Assembly: GCA_037975125.1 (NCBI GenBank)
Contig: CM075853.1
Coordinates: 41,421,124 to 41,485,123 of the forward strand
Length of the DNA: 64,000 nt
Source of the DNA: Latrodectus hesperus
Taxonomy: Eukaryota; Arthropoda; Arachnida; Araneae; Theridiidae
Reading direction: 5' to 3'
Part shown: positions 56,688-64,000 of the stretch, piece after piece
Position numbering within the stretch: position 1 is the stretch's first letter
Layout: the number at the start of each line of letters is the position of its first letter
Position numbers and translations under genes: made by a program
Notes under the pieces: generated by a model
What the model was told of the DNA's origin: nothing
Databases searched by the model: none
The model's input: only the letters and a program-made list of their open reading frames with translations

Positions 56688-59600
56688 TCCTTCAGAAACC
56701 CGCTTCTCAAAGACAAAGTTTCAGGGAAATTTGAGAGTTATCAATCAAACTGATATTTAGTACTTCGTGAGTATTAGGAATAAAAAAATACAGATGAAAT
56801 TGTATGAACATAAATCTTTAGTATAAATCTTATTTGTTATTTCCTGTATAAATATGTGTGAGAATGAATATACATTTTATCGAATAATAAATTAGGAAAT
56901 GAAGGAATTTATTTTGAATTTACCTAACAAGCAAAAAATGGGAGTCGAATTTATATTTCTATTACGTACGCTTTATCTTTTATTTATTTTAAAATCTAAG
57001 TAAAATATTCTGTTCCATTAAACGTACATGACATTTATTTAACAATTCAAAATAATTTTAATTATTCGATTTCTAGAGATTTTACTATAAAATCTTAACT
57101 ATAATGCATAATAGTTATTTAACTTATGCATTGAAACAATTAATTTAAAATAATTATATGTTTCCAATATTTTTGTCTAGAGAAATCTTAGATAAATTAA
57201 TCACTATACCTTTAAAATGGCATCCAAAAATTAAATTTAATATCTTGTGCGTTTTTATTCTTTTCGCACAATTTCATTTTAAGAATAAGAATCTTATCAA
57301 AGAGATTAACTATTTATTTTTTCAAAGAACAACATGTGTCTTTTAAATTCTGTTATCTCTTGATGCATTTTGAAATAGCCGAACAGCATCCTCTATTGTT
57401 CTTCAAACAAAGAGAACCAGATTTTCTTTGTTCTTTAAAATGAAAGAATGTAATAGTTGTTTACTTAAGTAAAGGCAAAATTTGTGTACACTCGTAAATC
57501 GACAAGTCAGCAAATGAGAAATTCTGAAAGCTCTTTTTCAGAGTTTAGAGCATTATTTGAAAAAATCTTAAGACTTAATTATCTTGCATAAAATTCGATT
57601 TGAAGAAAATTGGTTGACTGCTCATGCGGGCGAATTACTTTTAGTAAGTTTAGTAGACTCAATTACTCTGAACTATTTAGTTGATGCCTAGTATATAGCT
57701 TTTTTCAAATAATCTTTTACTTACCAGACAGTTTTCAAAAATTTAATGTTTTTATTTTACTATCAAAATTTATATTGTAGATAAGTAAGTGCAAAATATT
57801 TTTGAGCAACTCTTTAACTAAATAATTTTTAATGTGTATTCTTCTGAGATAAAATTACTCTAACTCTTTCGATTTTATAACATAGCTATAAATAATTAAA
57901 CTTTAGATTTTTCAAAAGTTTTCAGCATTAAATATGCGTATATTTTAAAATATATGTATATGGCAATATCTATCTAATTAATAAATATTATGTGGTAGCA
58001 AAACTTCAAAATTCAATGAATATTTTTAATGTGACAATTTATCTATTGTAAATGATTATATACTTTAAGGATTACCTGTGATACCTAACAAATTTCCAAT
58101 GCATAAATAGTTATTTTCGTTAATTTTAATACATTTAAAGGAATTAAAATGTTTCTCAAAAATGCGAATTACGATTTCCAATTTCATTTATAGACACACA
58201 TTTTCACAAAATTAGAAAATATAGGGTGATTATAATAAAAATAACCCTATTCACTTTAATAATAACCTTCCTGTAGAACCTATTGTACCTATCGAATATT
58301 GAAACTTAGTGCACACATTATTATATACCATAAAAATGTTTTCTGAAATTAAATAAAAAAAATTTGACCATCAAAAGGAAATGTGGTACCTAAAGAATTA
58401 CCAAAATATTGCAGAATCATTAAAATTTATAAAATTACAAATTCTGCTCAACGCTACAATGATCAATCACTGACATGATTTACGCATTGAAACTACATTA
58501 CATCAGGTTCTATGGCAACGAGAAAAATCTCTCGAGGTATTTCAGTACAATATGGCATATAATAATTGATTTCAGCTCTGTTAAAGTCTTGATTCAACCT
58601 TTCATAAATATGATATTCGCAACCAATAAAACACGGAATCTTAAATTGGATGAACGAATTGGCCAAGCATTAGAAAAGTCTATGAATATTACATGGCTTT
58701 CATGCATACATTAAAGTTTTCTCGATAACGTTTGCCTGAAAATCGTGCAATATTTTACTTGATGCCAAAAATGTAAAATTGCTTCACTTTGCATAAAGAC
58801 AATGGTTCTCAAATACTGTCGTAGTAGTAAGCCAGGAATGTCGTGATTTTACAGAATTTACTTTTTTCACTATTTTACTATAGGTAACCGTGAATGTACA
58901 ATAACAGTGAGGCTCTTGGAAATTTCTGATTTAGCATGAATCATTGAGACAGTTATATATATGCTAAAAATTAAAGCGTAATGGATGATAAAGTTACGTC
59001 TATAAATAAGATTAAAATGACACATTAAATTTTGAAAAATAAAGAAAGTTTTGACCTACAGAAAGTCGTTCATGTGTCGTTATAGTAAATTATTAGAAAT
59101 ATATCATGGTAAATTATAATTAAGAATGAATTAAACATCATACTCAACTACTCTGACAGTGTACCATGCAAATTAAAGGGAGTATTCAGTTAACACTGAG
59201 TGTAGACTAGTTGTTTGATGCCGAATTGTTATTAAGGTTGATGATTACTGATGCCAAAGTATTACATTCTGGTATTTGATACCAAACCTGGTATATAATT
59301 AAAGTTTTACACCAAATATGTTTGTAAATGAGAGATCAAAAAGTAATTTTCTTTCAGAATTAATGCACATATTTTCGAGAAAAAAATTTAAAATGATAAA
59401 AGCTAGAGGCTGGTTCAGAATTACTAACGTGATTTAAAGGAATACAATCTTCTTAAGTTAATCTTAGAATTTGTATTCCCTTTGGAATCTATATTTGATT
59501 TGTTAAATGTTTGTAAATGCGATATTTTGATTCCATGTTTCCCATGACGAAACAGGCATGGGATAATAATTTCTTTAAATAAATGCTAGTATTAGAAATC

Positions 59601-60499
59601 ATAATCCCAATCATTTAGAGAATATGATTAAAACATATATAATGCAATTAAAGCAGATATAATACAGTATATACTGAGTTACCATCAAGCTCTGCTTAAT
59701 AAATTTTCACTGAATATGTTTGTAAAATACTTATATAACCTCTTTCCATCAGATATTTTTTTTGGTTTGCGTCTTAAAATTACTACTTCTTTATATAATT
59801 TTACTAATGTCTTTCGACCAAAAGACTGCATTTAAAACAATTATGTAGCTGCCTTAGCCATTTGAAACGATTTATATTAAGCTTCATACATCACTTTTAA
59901 GCAATAAATTTTTTTATATACAATTTTAATGAAGAAGCTGGTTTCTATTTTAATTTTCTTCCTTCCAAAAAATAAAAGCTCCTATTAAATATTTTGAAAG
60001 TCGTAATGTATTTTGAAGAATGCTGTATTTGGATTTTACTATCCAAAACGCCTTCGAACTTTCATTATTATTTAGTTGTTCCTTATTTTTATATTCTTTA
60101 TTTTTTGCTTTTATTCTTTTTGAGTTTTCACTTTTAATACTTCCAGAAGTGTACATTCCATTCTGCATCAAAATTGTTAAATTCGGAAATGTATTTTAGC
60201 ATCAGAATAATTTTAACCAAAGATTATCTTGGATTCAAAATATATATTATGCAATAGTTGCTCTAAGTTAATTGTGTTTTAGCTGAGCTTCATATCATCC
60301 GCAATTATTTTGTAGTGAAAACAACTTTTTATTTTGTAAGCTATTTATTTAAACACTTCTGTCTAATTGATTTCACTCACAATATGAATACATGACTTGA
60401 ACATTTAAATATGATTTAAAAATTTCTCTTAAATCTTATATACTAGCTTGTTCAGAAAGCTATTTGAATTTTTAAGAAAAGATAAGAAGATTTTACAGT

Positions 60500-61160
60500 G
60501 AATAAATATTTTATGGAATTATATATTCTCCATTCATGTAATTTCTTTAAGCAATCTTTTGGATGGTAGCATGAATCCATCTTCATAAAACTAGCTGGCA
60601 AAAAACTAAATCACGTGAATTTTGTCCTCATTTAAAGAAAAGGTTTTTGGAGTCTGAAAATTTTGCAAAGACCAGAATAAATAATAATCAGAAGGTGCCA
60701 GATCTAGAGAATATGGTTTTGTGGCAGTATATCCCTTTTAAATTGTAGAAGCTTTTGGCGAGTTATTAACGATGTATAGCGTTATCTAACTGAAACACTA
60801 TATTTTTCTATTGATTAATTTTGGTTTCTTGTATTTAAGGGACTCCTGCATCCTTGTCCTTCTCGTGACAATACATTCCAGAGTTAATTGCTGCATAATC
60901 CTGTAGAATCTCTAAATATGATTTCTTTAAAATCTATCAAACAGATATTATCAGCTTTTGTGACAAATATCAGATTCGAAGGTGCTTTGAATCGGTTCCT
61001 CTTTTGTACTCCATGATCCCTTAGGTCTAACATTATTGTAAACTATCAATTTCTTGGTTCCATAAATGAGAAGCTACAAAAATAGTTTAATTCCTTGACA
61101 TATGAGAAATAAATTTTGGATGTCATTTTGAGTTACATATACTTTTTATTGTAAAATATG
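60500..61160 (-). pseudogene. Decayed mariner (DD34D) transposase
   Basis: Minus-strand pieces line up with the catalytic half of mariner transposases. FQLDNAIH carries the second Asp (plus 60784-60786), where the family has FHQDNARPH. PYSLDLAPSDYYLFWSLQNF carries the third Asp (plus 60687-60689) in the LAPSDYHLF box. Spacing between the two is about 33 codons across frameshifts, near the expected 34. Downstream comes NEDKIH...FFAS, and upstream a KPKLINRK segment that usually precedes the second box. Stops and frame changes are frequent. A left terminal repeat may start near 60441 (tactagcttgttcagaaagc), but no inverse was found on the right, so the element limits and its N-terminal half are not defined. 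Confidence 0.72.
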
Positions 61161-61840
61161 AAGATCTCATGTGTTGAGATTTGAGATTAATCTCAGGTGT
61201 TTCAATAATCATAAATTGTTGAATGCAATAAATTTAATATTTAAGAGGGTTGCTATAAGCGATTAACGTTTTTACTGTGTCCTCATTAGGTTTAACTGCC
61301 CTTACAAAACGTGGTGAAACTTCATTATTAAAATTGCCGAATCAAATGTTTGTTAACCAATTTCAGTAAATACTCTATATGTCAATATGTCTTCTCAATA
61401 CAAATTAAATGTTTTTCTCTTGCTTTGAACAGCATTTTTATCTTTTCGGTAGTAAAGAAGTTAAATATGCGGAAAAGTTTATTTTCCTGCATATTTCACT
61501 TTTATTATATTGATTTGTATCTATTTCAAAGTGTATCAACCAACATTTACTGGATAGAATCAATCAAGTTATTTGTAAGAAAGCATTTCCAGATCATCTG
61601 TCGAAATATATAATTATTATGAGAACTAAGTGTGAATTTGGATGCTTCAAAAATACAATTAAATCATCTGTTGGGAAGGAACAAAATTACCTTTTGAATA
61701 AACTAATAAGTTTATTCAAATCATTAAAGAAACATTGTCTGACTAACATAACTTCTTAACTTACGGATCTAATTAAATTATTTTTAGTACATTTGTATTT
61801 CCACACACACACAAATTTGTTACTAATTATATTTAAAGAA

Positions 61841-61968
61841 ATACTTTTATTTGTCTTAAATACTTGATGAAATTTTAATACTTGTCTTAAATACTTTTAT
61901 TTGTCTTAAATACTTGATGAAATTTTAATACTTGTCTTAAATACTTTTATTTGTCTTAAATACTTGAT
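61841..61968. repeat. Tandem repeat, 50-bp unit, about 2.6 copies
   Basis: Units beginning atacttttatttgtcttaaa start at 61841, 61891 and 61941 and are identical over their shared length. Each unit itself contains related 'cttaaatactt' sub-repeats. Confidence 0.95.
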
Positions 61969-62132
61969 ATTTCAAAATTGAAACTTGTTTAATATTTAAT
62001 CAATAAGAAGGCTTGATAGTAAGTAGCATTAACGTTGGAGGACGTGTGTAATGACAGCTTTGCTTCATATTCAAATATGAGCAATAAATATAAAAGAAAT
62101 CATGGCATTATAAACAATGTAACATTATAAAC

Positions 62133-62176
62133 ATTTTTACAATTAAACATTATAAACATTGTTTAATTGTAAAAAT
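62133..62176. repeat. 16-bp perfect inverted repeat
   Basis: atttttacaattaaac (62133-62148) and gtttaattgtaaaaat (62161-62176) with a 12-nt loop. The loop sequence attataaacatt also occurs just upstream as aacattataaacat. Confidence 0.9.
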
Positions 62177-64000
62177 ATTTTTAAGAAAACGTTTTAATGT
62201 TTGTAAAGACATTTATGTAAAGATGTAACACTTACAAATAAAAAAGCAGAACGACGTATCTACATTAAAATTTGTTAATCGACACATACTTCTGGCAAAC
62301 ATAAGAAGGATATTTTTGCTAGTAAAATTGTTTTATAAAAGACTTTATACGTATATAGAGTTCCGTCATCTTTGTAGACATAATATCTCGGTTTTTGTCA
62401 GTTTTTGGTCTTTTGTAATATACTGAATGTCTTTCTGGTCCACTGGAATTGACTTCATTGAAGTTTTTGCATAATTTTTAAGAATGCATTTGTATCTTAA
62501 ATTCATTTTGAAAACATGGTTATTGTTTTCATATGTAGCTCTATTAGAGTTAATTCTTTTATTCTTAAGGAGTTTATATATAATTAAGTAGTAAGTAATA
62601 TCTTAAAATTAAGTTGCATGTATATATTATTCTACAATAATAAAATACTAAAATAATAATTGGTCAATAATAGTTTTTATTCTATCGCCTAATTCACCTT
62701 ATTTTAATTTCACGCTTTAGTATTATGTCATTCAATAAGACTTTAAACTTCATCTTCTAAAGAGTAAGATATAAATCAATGTGTGAAATAAAGAATAAAA
62801 TTTATTTTATTACATTTGTTTAACATTAAAGTGTAGGTTAAATTCGCATCTAAATATTGGTAAAATAATATTAATGACATTATTATTCATTTGAGTTAAA
62901 GAATGCGATACAGCAATTTCAAAATTAATTTTAATCAAGATTATTATGCATATTCACATTTAAATAACAAAATAATTAATACTTCTCTTTTCTGAAAACA
63001 GTCTGTTACTGAATAAATTAATGTAAAGCAATATTGAACATATGGTTTCTTCTTCAAGAAATAATGCATTCTGAAGAACTAGACATATTTGAGAAATTCT
63101 AAACCTGTCTTATCTCCCTGTCTTCTGTATAAGCATAACTTCACAAAATAATCGATATGCAATGCAATCCCGATATTGAATTTCGATACATGATATTGAC
63201 AAATATGTATTTGTTTTATTCGAATCCGCTTCAACTTCATCGATTTTGCGTCGGGAAAGAGGAGTGAAAATCTTTGTTTCAAACAAATATCAAAGAAAAT
63301 TACTACAGACTTGTAAGAACAGAAGTTTCTTTATTTCCGGACACTGTTATGTGGGATAAGCAAAATCAGAAGGATATTCTCTGCCAGCTGACGTTTTCCA
63401 AAAATAGCAATCAGTTCAGCCGGAACTTGAAATCTTGAAATGTTATCTTATGAGAAATTTTTCTGGTAGACATAAAAATGCTGTCTCATAAGTTTGATAT
63501 TATTGTAAAAACATTCGATGGGATAGCTAATCTTGCTTTTTTGGTAGCATAAAACACAGCAAATACTTTTCTGTCTCTTCTGTGTATCAAATGTTTTGTC
63601 TGAAAAATGACAAACACCTACAACAGTTCCTTTATTTTATTACGCTTACATAAGTATTATTATTTTAGGCTACTATTTTAACATAAAATTTATTTAAATT
63701 TAGATTTCAATGAAGAGTAAAATTTTATCTAAATTTAATATAAATTAAATAAATTTTACTTAAAGTAAGAATATTTAAAATTGCTGAAATATTTTCATAA
63801 AAGTGAATTTGAACAAATATATACTTGATGTGGGTAAATAGATTTTGTAAGTTACATGAATGACAAGTTGTGTGAAATTTTATTACATACTGGACAAATA
63901 ATTGTCATTTTTAAAGGATACTTTCTGTTTCATGGATATTTTAAAAAAATACTTGTAAAATATTTTTTCTGTAAAATAAAATGCATCATTATTAAAAAGT

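Larger units (their letters stand above)
61161..64000. other. AT-rich non-coding DNA, no gene seen
   Basis: A 50-bp tandem repeat and a 16-bp hairpin are listed. A less AT-rich stretch at about 63080-63600 contains a 67-codon minus frame with no recognisable motif. The N-terminal part of the mariner element may extend into 61161-61450 but cannot be read. Confidence 0.5.

Noticed and set aside
56419..56760. Four overlapping frames of Cys-Val or Thr-His repeats
   Set aside because: Translation of the GT array only.
58219..58252. agggtgattataa...aataaccct as ends of a miniature transposon
   Set aside because: The match is only a few bases long, AT-biased and lacks a target duplication.
61801..61968. 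CRISPR-like regular repeats
   Set aside because: Units are contiguous tandem copies without unique spacers, and the sequence context is eukaryotic.

Overview
The window is very AT-rich eukaryotic DNA, apparently from an arthropod. The non-LTR retrotransposons with RNase H domains, the Tc1/mariner elements and the many long (TA)n arrays are compatible with an arachnid, perhaps an orb-weaving spider, but that identification is an inference from element types and no host marker gene confirms it. No prokaryotic gene organisation is present, and I could not identify any host exon with confidence. The window reads as intergenic or long-intron sequence filled with transposable-element remains and microsatellites.

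Layout, left to right. A poly-A-tailed LINE 3' fragment with a 13-bp target-site duplication (TSD) lies at 779-1259. AT-rich DNA and (TA)n arrays follow. A 92-bp LINE tail at 6511-6602 has a 9-bp TSD and sits at the left edge of a GC-richer island (6612-7009) that resembles a solo LTR. A heavily decayed RT/RNase H LINE is at 10730-11870 on the minus strand. A tRNA-headed, SINE-like unit lies at 12412-12610. A LINE 3' fragment with a (CAA)-type tail and 14-bp TSD is at 14086-14847. From 15 to 28 kb there is little except microsatellites and one unexplained GC-richer patch near 21.1-21.4 kb.

An ancient Tc1-like transposon with recognisable inverted ends occupies 28525-29673. Next come dense (TA)n arrays and the best preserved LINE (31551-33480), with a 415-codon intact RNase H region. 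It is bounded directly by (TA)n on both sides. A younger Tc1-family transposon is at 44744-46149, with 29-bp terminal inverted repeats, TA duplications and a broken DD34E transposase. A non-autonomous retroelement with 13-bp TSDs is at 47065-47889. A second CAA-tailed LINE fragment with a 12-bp TSD is at 49438-50045. A GT-rich array lies at 56489-56682, and a decayed mariner transposase at about 60500-61160.

The elements do not form a shared pathway; each is an independent insertion. The most interesting structural points are: (1) the two CAA-tailed LINE copies share a 3'-terminal tail, each preceded by a 7-bp hairpin that contains the stop codon, with different bases but preserved pairing; (2) the 31.5-kb LINE is embedded in a (TA)n array, which raises the question of microsatellite target preference; and (3) the 47-kb element has intact TSDs and its own open reading frame but no reverse transcriptase.
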